DNA of 39,038 nt from Merismopedia glauca CCAP 1448/3 (GTDB taxonomy: Bacteria; Cyanobacteriota; Cyanobacteriia; Cyanobacteriales; CCAP-1448), in the NCBI RefSeq assembly GCF_003003775.1, contig NZ_PVWJ01000041.1, positions 1 through 39,038 of the forward strand, in the 5' to 3' direction. Shown here in pieces: positions 17,451-25,943 of this stretch (positions are counted from its first letter, which is position 1; the number at the start of each line of letters is the position of its first letter). The notes below the pieces were generated by a model. The model worked only from the letters and a program-made list of their open reading frames with translations. It was not told the DNA's origin and ran no database searches. The translations under genes and the position numbers were made by a program.

Positions 17451-18119
17451 TTACAAAGGACCAGAAATGCCTTGCTTGCGGATCATGATGAAATGTAACA
17501 GCATGAATACAGCGATTAACCAAGGCAAGACGAAGGTATGTAAGCTATAGAAACGAGTGAGGGTGGCTTGACCAACACTAGCACTACCACGAATTAGTTC
17601 CACCATTAAAGGACCAACAATGGGGACAGCTTCGGGTACACCAGAGACGATTTTAACGGCCCAATAACCTACTTGATCCCAAGGTAGAGAATAACCAGTT
17701 ACTCCGAAAGATACGGTAATGACGGCTAAAATTACACCAGTGACCCAGGTTAACTCCCGTGGTTTTTTAAAACCACCAGTCAGATAAACTCTAAACACAT
17801 GAAGGATCATCATCAGTACCATCATGCTGGCAGACCAGCGATGGACAGAACGAATCAACCAGCCAAAGCTGACATCTGTCATCAGGTACTGAACTGAGTT
17901 GAAAGCTTCCGCAACGTTCGCTTTGTAGTAGAACGTCATAGCAAAGCCAGTGGCAAACTGGATTAAAAAGCAAACTAGAGTAACTCCCCCTAGACAATAA
18001 AAAATATTTACATGGGGAGGGACGTACTTGCCGCTAACATCGTCGGCTAGAGCCTGAATTTCTAAGCGTTCGTCAAACCACTTAAAGGCTTTTGAATCAG
18101 TTACCTGCTTTGTAAACAT
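17451..18119 (-). CDS. petB: Cytochrome b6
   Basis: This 222-residue protein is the haem-bearing core of the cytochrome b6f complex. The four axial haem histidines are in place (H93 and H107 in IRSVHRWS and ILHVFRVY; the other pair in [11 protein letters not shown] and LLHFIM). C42 in FYCLGG corresponds to the cysteine that holds the extra covalent haem. PWDQVGYW, conserved near the quinone site, is also present. Numbering is seven residues above the 215-residue reference forms, matching other 222-residue cyanobacterial PetB. The gene is divergent from the CtpA-type protease gene across 293 bases. Confidence 0.98.
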   Translation of the reverse strand: MFTKQVTDSKAFKWFDERLEIQALADDVSGKYVPPHVNIFYCLGGVTLVCFLIQFATGFAMTFYYKANVAEAFNSVQYLMTDVSFGWLIRSVHRWSASMMVLMMILHVFRVYLTGGFKKPRELTWVTGVILAVITVSFGVTGYSLPWDQVGYWAVKIVSGVPEAVPIVGPLMVELIRGSASVGQATLTRFYSLHTFVLPWLIAVFMLLHFIMIRKQGISGPL

Positions 18120-18412
18120 GAAGCAAAAATTCCTGGGAGTCTATGGTTGGGAAAAATTTACCAGCCCCTCCAAGGAGGGATGTGTTATTTGTCTTTAACT
18201 GGGATAAGTTTGAAGTAAAGTTTAGTGACAAACTCCCTCATAACTTAATTTCCCTAACTCTCAAATTTACCAAACTCTTGCATAGTCGGCTACTCAAGGG
18301 CAGGGAATTTGTGGATGTAATCACGAATCTGTCAGGTAAATTACTCCAGATATACTCAGTTACTCTACAAAAAATGTAACATAGCTCGAGAGGGGGAATT
18401 CGATCTTAACCT

Positions 18413-19675
18413 ATGCAAAAGCGAGCTACTTACATTGTTATATTTACCATTTTACAAATCCTGGTCTGCTTTGGCTTATGGATTTCTCCAGCTATAGCCT
18501 TTACTGAAGACGAACAGTTATTCATGCAAGCTTGGCGGATCGTGAGTAATGCTTATTTAGATGAGACTCTCAATCATCAAAATTGGTGGTCAGCCCGGGA
18601 AAAAACCTTAAAACAACACCTGGATAGTCGAGATGCAGCTTATCAAGCTATTGATAAATTATTAGCTACTTTAGATGACCCATTCACTCGTTTTTTAAGA
18701 CCAGAACAATATCGCAGTTTACAAGTAAGTACTTCTGGAGAGTTGAGTGGAGTTGGTTTACAAATTGGTGTGGAACCAACCACAGGTCAAATAGAAGTCA
18801 TAGCAGCGATAGCTGACTCACCAGCAGCCGTGGCGAGGATTCAGAGTGGCGATCGCATCTTGAGCATCGATCGCGTTCCTACGGCTCAAATGACCCTCGA
18901 TGAAGCCGCTAATAAAATGCGGGGTGAAGCTGGAACTTCCGTTCATTTGACGATTGAAACCCCAAATCAAGGCGCTAGAAGTGTAGATTTAGTGCGATCG
19001 CGGATTGCTCTCAGTCCAGTGGCGGCTAAACTCGTTACAGTTGAGGGTGGAAAAGCAGTAGGTTACATTCGTTTGAGTCAATTTAGCGCTAATGCTCCAA
19101 TTCAAGTCAAGGAAGCTATCCAAGACTTACATAAAGAAGGAGCCAAGGGTTATATCCTAGATTTACGCAACAATCCTGGGGGTTTGCTGCAAGCAGGAGT
19201 CGAAATTGCTCGCCTGTGGTTGAATAATGGCACAATTGTCTACACTGTCAATCGTCAGGGTACTATCGGTAGTTTTGATGCCAGTGGCACAGCACTTACC
19301 GATGAACCATTAGTTCTGTTAGTAAATCAAGGCAGTGCTAGTGCCAGTGAGATTTTAGCAGGAGCTTTACAAGAAAACCATCGAGCTAAATTATTAGGCG
19401 AAAAAACGTTTGGTAAAGGCTTGATTCAGTCTTTGTTCGATCTTCCTGATGGTTCTGGATTAGCAGTTACAGTTGCTAAATACGAAACCCCCAACCACAA
19501 TGACATTCATAAATTGGGTATCACTCCCAATCAAATTGTCCCTCTATCTTCACTACCCCCAGATCGAGTCGCGACTGAAACCGATCTTCAGTATCAAGCT
19601 GCGCTTCAATTGTTAGAAGCAGAAGTATTGAGTGAAGTCAGTTCTCAGAAATTAGGACTTATGCATCTTAAGTAA
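18413..19675 (+). CDS. ctpA: Carboxyl-terminal processing protease (S41, CtpA/B type)
   Basis: This 420-residue exported serine protease has a signal peptide (about 1-29, ending SPAIAF), an N-terminal helical region, a PDZ domain (about 105-190) and the S41 catalytic domain. The Ser/Lys pair is S310 in GSASASEIL and K335 in TFGKGLIQ, 25 residues apart as in the family. CtpA removes the C-terminal extension of the D1 protein of photosystem II in the lumen. Cyanobacteria carry several paralogs (CtpA, CtpB, CtpC). The position next to petB-petD fits ctpA, but the paralog name is less sure than the family. A GAGGGGG stretch lies about 17 bases before ATG, too far for a normal ribosome site. Confidence 0.92.
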   Translation: MQKRATYIVIFTILQILVCFGLWISPAIAFTEDEQLFMQAWRIVSNAYLDETLNHQNWWSAREKTLKQHLDSRDAAYQAIDKLLATLDDPFTRFLRPEQYRSLQVSTSGELSGVGLQIGVEPTTGQIEVIAAIADSPAAVARIQSGDRILSIDRVPTAQMTLDEAANKMRGEAGTSVHLTIETPNQGARSVDLVRSRIALSPVAAKLVTVEGGKAVGYIRLSQFSANAPIQVKEAIQDLHKEGAKGYILDLRNNPGGLLQAGVEIARLWLNNGTIVYTVNRQGTIGSFDASGTALTDEPLVLLVNQGSASASEILAGALQENHRAKLLGEKTFGKGLIQSLFDLPDGSGLAVTVAKYETPNHNDIHKLGITPNQIVPLSSLPPDRVATETDLQYQAALQLLEAEVLSEVSSQKLGLMHLK

Positions 19676-20207
19676 TAAGCAAGTGGGCATAATTAAACCC
19701 AAAATAGCTGGTAGGGGCGGGTTTAAGCTGTTAAGCAGATAAACTTGGTAGTTGAGACTGACAAAGGAGAAGGAGAGATGGAGACACACAGAGGGTTTGA
19801 GAAGGATCGAGCTATTTCCAAAATATACAAAAATATACAATTTAGCGGCGATCGCAGCTTATCTAGGATTTATAGGGTTTAACAGTTATAGACGTGGTAT
19901 ATCGCATCTCTACTTAGAGAAAACCTGCCCAGTCTACAGCCTTTAATTACGCCGCTTTACTTAGTTTGTTCCCAATTATTTTGACTATACTCCACACCCC
20001 ACACCCAGTCACCATTTCAAGTTTCTTGTCACCGCCGTCATTCCCAAAACCCTTCATTAGTGGAAAAAGAGTGTTACATTACTTTTTATGCTGAAGAACT
20101 TTATTTTGCAGAATGTATTAACTTTAAATCAGCTATAGACGCTATATCAGGGCAGGTTGAAGGGTTAGGATGCAAATCGAATTAGGGTGGTGCTAGAGAC
20201 TAGAGGC
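19676..20207. other. Intergenic region, no supported gene
   Basis: This stretch of about 530 bases holds only short frames. One of 64 codons (19752-19946, forward) has no recognisable feature. I see a gtaggggcgggttt fragment, a doubled aaaatatacaa, a pyrimidine-rich cacaccc tract near 20000 and one HIP1-like site. No clear terminator follows the protease gene. Confidence 0.4.
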
Positions 20208-20759
20208 ATGGATGCGGCAGAATTATTAGTAAGTTATCAAACAGGAAATAGAAATTTCAAAAGAGCTAAATTGGCAGGATTAGACTTGAGTGGTTATAAC
20301 TTAGCTGATATCGACTTAGAGGAAGCTAATTTAGAAGGAGCAAATCTGGCTCAAGCTAATCTTGAGGGATCGTTTCTTTACCGAGCTAACCTCAATCATG
20401 CCAACTTGAAAGAGACGATTTTTAGCCGTGCGGAGATGTGGGAAATCGATCTAGGTCAAGCTAATTTGAAAGAAGCTAACCTATACATGGCAAATCTGAA
20501 AGGGGCGTATTTGTGGAAAGCTAATTTAGCTATTGCTAATTTAAGTGAAGCTTTCCTCAAAAATGTGAACTTTGTTCAATGCGATCTGTGGCGAGCGAAC
20601 TTGAGAGAGGCTAACCTCAGTGGTGCTAACTTAAAAGGTGCTAGCTTGAAAGCCGCAGCTTTAGAAAGAGCCAAATACAACGAAAGTACCCTTTTTCCTG
20701 AAGGATTCGAGCCAGATAGTGCTGGGATGCGTTTCGTATCTGATATGCGTTTGGTTTGA
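20208..20759 (+). CDS. Pentapeptide-repeat protein
   Basis: This protein of about 183 residues starts MDAAELLVSYQTGNRNFKRAKL, the usual lead-in of cyanobacterial pentapeptide-repeat proteins. It then runs through about 22 A(N/D)Lxx units (EANLEGANLAQANLEGSFL and onward) to about residue 160. The repeats form a right-handed quadrilateral beta-helix. Function in this family is rarely known, and I assign none. The frame extends seven codons upstream to GTG, but the ATG at 20208 matches relatives and has an AGAGG just before it. Confidence 0.87.
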   Translation: MDAAELLVSYQTGNRNFKRAKLAGLDLSGYNLADIDLEEANLEGANLAQANLEGSFLYRANLNHANLKETIFSRAEMWEIDLGQANLKEANLYMANLKGAYLWKANLAIANLSEAFLKNVNFVQCDLWRANLREANLSGANLKGASLKAAALERAKYNESTLFPEGFEPDSAGMRFVSDMRLV

Positions 20760-20842
20760 TTTCAGTTTTCGCTAATCTAAAACTAAGCTTAATTTTGATA
20801 CCAACGTCAGACTAAGTTTGCTATGATGATTAGTCTAAATTG

Positions 20843-20914
20843 GGGTGACTAGCTCAACGGTAGAGCACTGGACTCTTAATCCATCGGTTGCGGGTTCGAT
20901 TCCCTCGTCACCCA
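20843..20914 (+). tRNA. tRNA-Lys (anticodon CTT)
   Basis: This 72-nucleotide cloverleaf has the acceptor stem GGGTGAC/GTCACCC, a D arm gctcaacggtagagc, anticodon loop CTCTTAA with anticodon CTT, a 5-base variable loop and T loop TTCGATT. The discriminator is A and CCA is not encoded. Two C.U mismatches are visible: the first pair of the anticodon stem (C27.U43) and the second pair of the T stem (C50.U64). It reads AAG lysine codons. Confidence 0.9.
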
Positions 20915-20919
20915 TTTCT

Positions 20920-20948
20920 CGCAAACGTAGCGATGGTACGTCTGTACC
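20920..20948. repeat. Decayed copy of the 29-base palindrome family
   Basis: The sequence acgtagc, then a short centre, then tggtacgtctgtac follows the pattern of the palindrome at 34891-34919. The right arm is nearly intact and the left arm is changed. It lies six bases after the tRNA. Confidence 0.5.
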
Positions 20949-20952
20949 TAAA

Positions 20953-20984
20953 TTAGGAGGAAATGCGATCGCATTTCCTCCTAA
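20953..20984. terminator. 32-base perfect palindrome, possible bidirectional terminator
   Basis: A perfect 16-base inverted repeat has no spacer and is centred on a HIP1 octamer (20965-20972). The arm is ttaggaggaaatgcga. It lies between the tRNA and the end of the convergent COP23 gene, so it could stop transcripts from both sides. No long T-run follows on either strand. Confidence 0.5.
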
Positions 20985-21002
20985 GCGCTCGAATACTGAT
21001 TT

Positions 21003-21827
21003 TTAGCGGAAATTCCCCGGATTTAAACGGCGATTGCTTGGGTTATTAGCTGGCTGAGCAGTTGTTTTTTTGCCTTTGACCTTAACTCCATTCCTCAAAC
21101 CTGAACCTGTACCGCCATCTTGAGGATCTAAGAAAGCTCTTAAATCGATAGTAGATCTACGGGCGCGAGTGCGGTTAGTCGTTTTACCTCCACCAAGGAG
21201 ATCGTTGAGGACATTAGAACCACCTCTACCAGTGTAAGTATTAACCCCAACTGTAGATTGACCGCTATCAGCTACGCTCAGATTTTCAAAAATGCGATCG
21301 CGAGTTGCGATGGGATCTTGACCTGTAGGAACAGTCAATACAATTCGGCTAGGGCAATCTGAAGTTCTTTCGGTAGTGACACAGATAATGTTGTAGCCAT
21401 TTTTAACATCAGTCCGCATTTCCAGCAATCCTTCTGGGCGATAACTTTCTAGACGTTCGGCAATACTAGTACAGCGCCGGAAAGCGGTCCATCCTCCTCC
21501 CATACTTCTGGGAGTTGCCCAAGGATAAGCTTCTCCAGGACGACTTTCAGGATAGTACATGACTGTGTAATCGCCGTTAACGTACTGACAGGCAAACCTT
21601 GTGTTACCGTTAGCAGCAGGAACCGAATTGCCAGAATCGGGATAAGAACTACCGGAGTCTGGGTAGGGATTAGGGCTATTGCCATCAGTATTGACGATGA
21701 CATCCCTTTGAGCGATTTGTAGTGGTAAAGATTCAGCAATCGCACTACTTGAACTAACGAGTAGAGCTATGGCTAGAGCGAAACTACTTCCTTGGCTAAC
21801 AGTAGAATTAAGCATTGGTCGTGACAT
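21003..21827 (-). CDS. COP23-domain exported protein
   Basis: This 274-residue protein has a signal peptide (about 1-31, cleavage near SSAIAES), a linker rich in Pro, Ser, Gly and Asn (about 42-72), and a COP23 domain (about 75-195): TRFACQYVNGDYTVMYYP, WTAFRRCTSIAERLE and DVKNGYNIICVTTERTSDC. The domain is named after the circadian oscillating 23-kDa protein of cyanobacteria. Paired cysteines in the domain suit a periplasmic disulfide protein. The C-terminal third is basic, low-complexity and of unknown use. The gene is divergent from crtR. Biochemical function is unknown. Confidence 0.85.
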   Translation of the reverse strand: MSRPMLNSTVSQGSSFALAIALLVSSSSAIAESLPLQIAQRDVIVNTDGNSPNPYPDSGSSYPDSGNSVPAANGNTRFACQYVNGDYTVMYYPESRPGEAYPWATPRSMGGGWTAFRRCTSIAERLESYRPEGLLEMRTDVKNGYNIICVTTERTSDCPSRIVLTVPTGQDPIATRDRIFENLSVADSGQSTVGVNTYTGRGGSNVLNDLLGGGKTTNRTRARRSTIDLRAFLDPQDGGTGSGLRNGVKVKGKKTTAQPANNPSNRRLNPGNFR

Positions 21828-22215
21828 TGAATTTGCCCTCCATGAACACCCTAAAAATGGCGACAGTCAATCTAGTTTAATTTTGGTAGCTAGGTGAATA
21901 GTTCGGGGTGAATTGACCACCTAGTAAGCTTTTAAGCTCAAATACTAGCACCAGTTACCGACTTTCATTTCTATCTATCTGATTCATAAATCTTTATAAA
22001 TCAGTGTCGGTATCGTATACTACGGGGATACGAGCAATACCTGGGAAACCACAGTCCTAGGATAGTAATCTCCTCTTTTTTTGTTTTTGGGATTAACCCA
22101 ATGAAATTAGGAGATAGCACGAGTCAGGGTATGGAAACCTTATACTGCTCTAGATAGTATGTTGACGGTTCTACCTCATACCAAGTTCCCGTAAACTTAA
22201 GGAGAAAAACTATCG
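21828..22215. promoter_or_regulatory. Divergent promoter region between COP23 gene and crtR
   Basis: This 388-base gap must carry promoters for both genes. I see an inverted repeat ctaggtg/cacctag separated by about 21 bases near 21890-21925, and AAGGAG about ten bases before the crtR ATG. No convincing -35/-10 pair stands out. Confidence 0.4.
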
Positions 22216-23133
22216 ATGTTGGAGGTACAGCCGCCGCTGACCGTTCCTAGAGAATTCCTCGGCCCGCCCAGTGGCTTCAACCCCACGCTAGTCATGTTCT
22301 TAGCAGCCTTAGTGTTGGTGGTAATTTCTACTAGTGGTTATTGGCTGTGGAATTGGCCTGGGTGGTTTTGCTTTTCGATCAATATTTTGGCTTTACACAT
22401 GGCAGGCACGATAATTCACGATGCTTCTCATAATGTAGCTCATCACAACAAAGTGATGAATGCCATTTTAGGACACGGTAGCGCCTTAATGTTAGGTTTT
22501 GCCTTTCCAGTGTTTACTAGAGTCCATATGCAGCATCATGCTAATGTGAACGACCCAGAAAACGATCCCGATCATTTTGTATCTACTGGTGGTCCTTTAT
22601 GGATGATTGCGGCACGATTTTTTTATCATGAAATATTTTTCTTTAAGCGGCGTTTATGGCGAAAATATGAATTATTAGAATGGTTTTTGAGTCGTCTATT
22701 TGTTGCTACTGTCATTTTTGTCGCTTGGCAGCATGGCTTTTCTAGCTATATTATGCATTTTTGGTTTTGTCCAGCTTTAGTTGTAGGTCTAGCTTTAGGT
22801 CTATTTTTTGACTACTTACCCCATCGCCCCTTTAAAGAGCGCGATCGCTGGAAAAATGCCCGTGTTTATGCTAGCCCTTGGTTAAATATCATGATCTTGG
22901 GGCAAAACTACCACTTAGTTCATCATCTGTGGCCATCCATTCCTTGGTACAAGTATCAAGGAGCTTATCTAGCAACTAAACCTCTGTTAGAATCTAAAAA
23001 TTGTCACTTGTCTCTAGGGTTATTTGAAGGTAAAGACTTACTGCATTTTCTCTATGACTTATTCTTAGGAATTCGAGTTCACAAAAAAGAATGTTTTAGA
23101 AGTCAGAAGTCAGAAGTCAGAAGTCAGAAGTAA
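22216..23133 (+). CDS. crtR: Beta-carotene hydroxylase, CrtR type
   Basis: This 305-residue membrane di-iron enzyme of the fatty-acid-desaturase superfamily has histidine boxes HDASH (68-72), HMQHH (104-108) and HLVHH (233-237). The surrounding sequence (THN-rich HNVAHHNKVMN, NDPENDPDHF, FFDYLPHRPF, LWPSIPWYKYQGAY) matches CrtR. It adds hydroxyl groups to beta-ionone rings to make zeaxanthin and related carotenoids. AAGGAG supports the start. The last 11 codons (RSQKSEVRSQK) are a read-through of the GTCAGAA heptamer array, so the natural C-terminus was probably near HKKECF or has been replaced. Confidence 0.93.
   Translation: MLEVQPPLTVPREFLGPPSGFNPTLVMFLAALVLVVISTSGYWLWNWPGWFCFSINILALHMAGTIIHDASHNVAHHNKVMNAILGHGSALMLGFAFPVFTRVHMQHHANVNDPENDPDHFVSTGGPLWMIAARFFYHEIFFFKRRLWRKYELLEWFLSRLFVATVIFVAWQHGFSSYIMHFWFCPALVVGLALGLFFDYLPHRPFKERDRWKNARVYASPWLNIMILGQNYHLVHHLWPSIPWYKYQGAYLATKPLLESKNCHLSLGLFEGKDLLHFLYDLFLGIRVHKKECFRSQKSEVRSQK
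23098..23132. repeat. GTCAGAA heptamer array overlapping the crtR 3' end
   Basis: Four and a half copies of the AGAAGTC heptamer run from inside the crtR coding region to its TAA stop, which lies at the array edge. It is the longest unbroken array of this family in the window. Confidence 0.92.
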
Positions 23134-23258
23134 AATGCGATCAAATCAATGGTTCAGCCTTAAATTTTGTCCTAACCTTGGCTTCGAGGGCTATAACGGT
23201 AATTAACGGTTAAAAAATTAACTCTACCCACTTGATTGACAATTCACCATCCATCTTC

Positions 23259-23295
23259 GCCCCGATGAAACTGAATTCATGCGGGGCATTTTATT
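23259..23295 (+). terminator. Rho-independent terminator between crtR and aroH
   Basis: The arm gccccgatgaa (from 23259) pairs with ttcatgcggggc (to 23287) with one bulged base and a short loop, followed by attttatt. It lies between convergent crtR and aroH and best fits the forward transcript. Confidence 0.75.
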
Positions 23296-23302
23296 GGGTC
23301 AT

Positions 23303-23698
23303 TTAAGCACAAGAGCCAGAAATTTCAGAATAATTCAAATCTTCTCTCAGGGATGCAGCTTCTCTCAGGTAAATATGCTTCACGGGAGCGCAATCTAGAG
23401 GCAAATTGATATGGATCAATAAACGGATACAAAGAGGCATAGCTCCTTCTACGTGCATATGCTGTACGTCTAACAGGGGTACTTGCTCCCAACCAAAACA
23501 CTGACGGGCTATAGCCGCCGGAAACACAGCATCTAGATCTTGAGTGGCAGTAAAAGTCGCACTAATGATGTCGTCTGGATCGATTTGATTTCTCTGTTGT
23601 AATTCAGTCAATAATTCGGTTACAGCCTCCTGGATTGCCTTATATGTATTCGCTGAGGCGGTAGTTGCCCCTCGAATCGCTCGAACTTTCCAATCCAC
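23303..23698 (-). CDS. aroH: Chorismate mutase, AroH class
   Basis: This monofunctional chorismate mutase of about 131 residues converts chorismate to prephenate for phenylalanine and tyrosine synthesis. The AroH signature is complete: WKVRAIRGATTASANT, SATFTATQDLDAVFPAAIAR, PLLDVQHMHVEGAMPLCIRLLIHIN and HIYLREAASLREDL. I chose the GTG at 23698 because GGAGG lies eight bases upstream; the TTG two codons earlier is only two bases from it. sppA lies upstream on the same strand, and the two may share a transcript. Confidence 0.92.
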   Translation of the reverse strand: MDWKVRAIRGATTASANTYKAIQEAVTELLTELQQRNQIDPDDIISATFTATQDLDAVFPAAIARQCFGWEQVPLLDVQHMHVEGAMPLCIRLLIHINLPLDCAPVKHIYLREAASLREDLNYSEISGSCA

Positions 23699-23728
23699 AC
23701 GCAATTCCTCCGCAAACAGCTAAAAAAT

Positions 23729-23740
23729 GAAGTCAGAAGT
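23729..23740. repeat. Short GTCAGAA heptamer fragment
   Basis: The sequence gaagtcagaagt, just over one and a half units of the heptamer family, lies in the spacer between sppA and aroH. Confidence 0.6.
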
Positions 23741-23778
23741 AAAAAGATTACTATTTTGGTGATGGCTATAAGTTTGGC

Positions 23779-24600
23779 TTAGGGTTTATACATCCATAAA
23801 GGTAGTCCTTGGCTAGAAAGTTCAAATTCTAACCAATCCCAACCCGGAAATAGGCTGGAATTAGATGGTATTTTGCCTTGTACTAATCTATTAACCAAAG
23901 GTTTACGTTCTTCTAAGTTATAGCACTCTGTTTTCTCAGGATCGAGTCCTGCTAGTTCCGCCGCCCAACGTCTAGCATCTTCTTCACTACCTAGCTTATC
24001 CACAATACCTAAACCAAGAGCTTGCTCGCCACTGAAAATACGCCCGTCAGCAAAGCTTTTCACAGTTTCTATTGGTAAATTTCGAGATTCGGCGATGGTA
24101 GAGACAAACTGATGATAAGTAGAATCGATCAAGGCTTGCAGAATTTCTTGTTCTTGGGGGGTTAATTCCCGATCAAATGACAAAATGTCCTTATAAGGTC
24201 CAGATTTGACGACTTTGAAGGAAACGCCCACCTTATCTAACAGCCGCTCAATGTTGTTAGAGCGCAAAATCACACCGATACTGCCAGTAATTGTCCCAGG
24301 ATTAGCGATGATTTTTTCGGCACCCATGCCAATATAAACACCACCGGAAGCGGAAATATTGCCAAAACTAGCGACTATTTTCACTTTTTCTCGCAACCGT
24401 TTGAGAGCCTCATATATTTCTTGGGAATCTCCCACCGTGCCACCAGGGCTATCAATTCGCAATAATAAAGCGGGAAATTTCTTTTCTTCGACGGTTTTTA
24501 AAGCTTCTAAAACCTGTTTGCGGGTCGCTCCGGCGATCGCGCCACTAATCTCAACTCTAGCTATTTGTTTTTTAAATTTACGCTTGAAAGGCCAAATCAT
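23779..24600 (-). CDS. sppA: Signal peptide peptidase SppA (short form)
   Basis: This 273-residue serine protease of family S49 cleaves leftover signal peptides or membrane protein fragments. It has IARVEISGAI, RIDSPGGTVGDSQEIY, VASFGNISASGGVYIGMGAEKI and NPGTITGSIGV. The catalytic pair is probably S85 in SASGG and K137 in GPYKD, spaced 52 residues as in Bacillus SppA. The start MIWPFKRKFKK is typical for cyanobacterial SppA, so I take the ATG at 24600 and not one 54 bases upstream. There is only a weak N-terminal hydrophobic segment, so membrane attachment is uncertain. Confidence 0.92.
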   Translation of the reverse strand: MIWPFKRKFKKQIARVEISGAIAGATRKQVLEALKTVEEKKFPALLLRIDSPGGTVGDSQEIYEALKRLREKVKIVASFGNISASGGVYIGMGAEKIIANPGTITGSIGVILRSNNIERLLDKVGVSFKVVKSGPYKDILSFDRELTPQEQEILQALIDSTYHQFVSTIAESRNLPIETVKSFADGRIFSGEQALGLGIVDKLGSEEDARRWAAELAGLDPEKTECYNLEERKPLVNRLVQGKIPSNSSLFPGWDWLEFELSSQGLPLWMYKP

Positions 24601-24768
24601 GAGGTACTTCTGTGTCTGGACACGATAACATTTGGATCTTTCTCTAGTTTGCACGATCGAGAGACTTTATTTGGCATGGAGTAGCGATCGCTAAGGATTA
24701 ATGCTTACCGAATTGTAAATTTTTGGTTACAATATTAAGATACAAATCATCAGCAGCAGTCGCAGCTT

Positions 24769-25839
24769 ATGCAACTCAAGCTTTCTGCATCTTCTTTTCC
24801 TAATCTATCACCGTGGTTAATTGCCCCATTTTTCCTCTGGGGAACGGCGATGGTAGCTATGAAAGGGGCGGTTCCCAATACCACGCCCTTATTTATGGCA
24901 GGATTTAGGTTGCTACCTGCGGGAATTTTGGTTTTGCTGGTAGCTAACTGGCTCAAACGTCCTCAACCTCAAAGTTGGAAAGCTTGGCTGGGAATCGGCT
25001 TTTTTGCCTTAGTAGATGGAACATTATTTCAAGGTCTTTTAGCGGAAGGGTTAGCCAGAACTTCGGCGGGATTGGGTTCTGTGATGATTGACTCTCAACC
25101 TCTAGCTGTGGCATTACTTTCTAGTTGGTTATTTGGGGAAGTAATTGGCTCATGGGGATGGTTGGGGCTAGGTTTAGGAGTACTGGGAATTAGTCTGATT
25201 GGTTTACCCGATGAATGGGTATTAAATTTGTTACATTTGGGTGCAAATTCAACTCCTGTGGCTTGGTCAGAACTATTTGCTCACGGTGAATGGTTAATGC
25301 TACTTTCAGCCTTAGCAATGGCGGTGGGTACGGTAACTATTCGGATGATTACCAAATACGCCGATCCGATTGTGGCAACTGGCTGGCATATGATCTTGGG
25401 AGGGTTACCCTTATTTGCCATGTCTGGTGTCTGGGAATCAAACCAGATCTCCTATATAGATGTTTCGGGTTGGATGGCTTTAGTTTATTCCGCTATTTTT
25501 GGCAGTGCTATCGCTTACGGTCTATTTTTCTATTTCGCAGCTAATGGTAACTTGACTAGCTTGAGTTCTTTAACTTTCTTGACTCCCATCTTTGCAATTT
25601 TGTTTGGTAATCTGTTTTTATCTGAAGAACTTACCACAGTTCAATGGGCAGGAGTAAGTTTAACTTTAGTCAGCATTTATTTAATTAATCAACGTCAAAT
25701 GATTGCTAGTAAGTGGCATCAAGTTCTTCATTGGCTATCACTCAATCAATCATTTAGAAGCAGTTTAGCCTCAAATTCTAGAGATATAGATAATAACTTT
25801 AATCCTGTATCTGTACAAGTTCAAGAGTCTGAGTTTTAA
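24769..25839 (+). CDS. DMT-superfamily transporter (EamA domains)
   Basis: This 356-residue inner-membrane protein has two EamA domains with about ten membrane helices. The first has PFFLWGTAMVAMKGAVPNTTPLFMAGFRLLPAG; the second has SAIFGSAIAYGLFFYFAANGNLTSLSSLTFLTPIFAILFG and ends FLSEELTTVQWAGVSLTLVSIYLI. A hydrophilic tail of about 45 residues follows, longer than in many relatives. Family members export metabolites or drugs. The substrate here cannot be predicted. Confidence 0.88.
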   Translation: MQLKLSASSFPNLSPWLIAPFFLWGTAMVAMKGAVPNTTPLFMAGFRLLPAGILVLLVANWLKRPQPQSWKAWLGIGFFALVDGTLFQGLLAEGLARTSAGLGSVMIDSQPLAVALLSSWLFGEVIGSWGWLGLGLGVLGISLIGLPDEWVLNLLHLGANSTPVAWSELFAHGEWLMLLSALAMAVGTVTIRMITKYADPIVATGWHMILGGLPLFAMSGVWESNQISYIDVSGWMALVYSAIFGSAIAYGLFFYFAANGNLTSLSSLTFLTPIFAILFGNLFLSEELTTVQWAGVSLTLVSIYLINQRQMIASKWHQVLHWLSLNQSFRSSLASNSRDIDNNFNPVSVQVQESEF

Positions 25840-25943
25840 ACCTAATTTACTAATCTAAGTCTGGATTTAAGATTAATATTTGCTCTCAATGTTTGTGGCT
25901 ATACCAATTCACATTCAAGATTTGTAGGTAGCAAGTATTTAGT

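Noticed and set aside
17236-17523. 95-codon reverse frame spanning the petB-petD spacer
   Set aside because: It overlaps both petB and petD in another frame and crosses the palindrome repeat; petB and petD explain the region.
18143-18379. 78-codon forward frame between petB and the CtpA-type protease gene
   Set aside because: It lies in the divergent promoter region, shows no recognisable domain or ribosome site, and its composition looks like AT-rich spacer.
19752-19946. 64-codon forward frame after the protease gene
   Set aside because: It has one weak hydrophobic stretch but no family resemblance and begins in a low-complexity tract.
20208-20759. Pentapeptide-repeat protein considered as a gyrase-protecting or quinolone-resistance protein
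   Set aside because: The repeats are of the common A(N/D)Lxx cyanobacterial type and there is no further evidence for gyrase binding.
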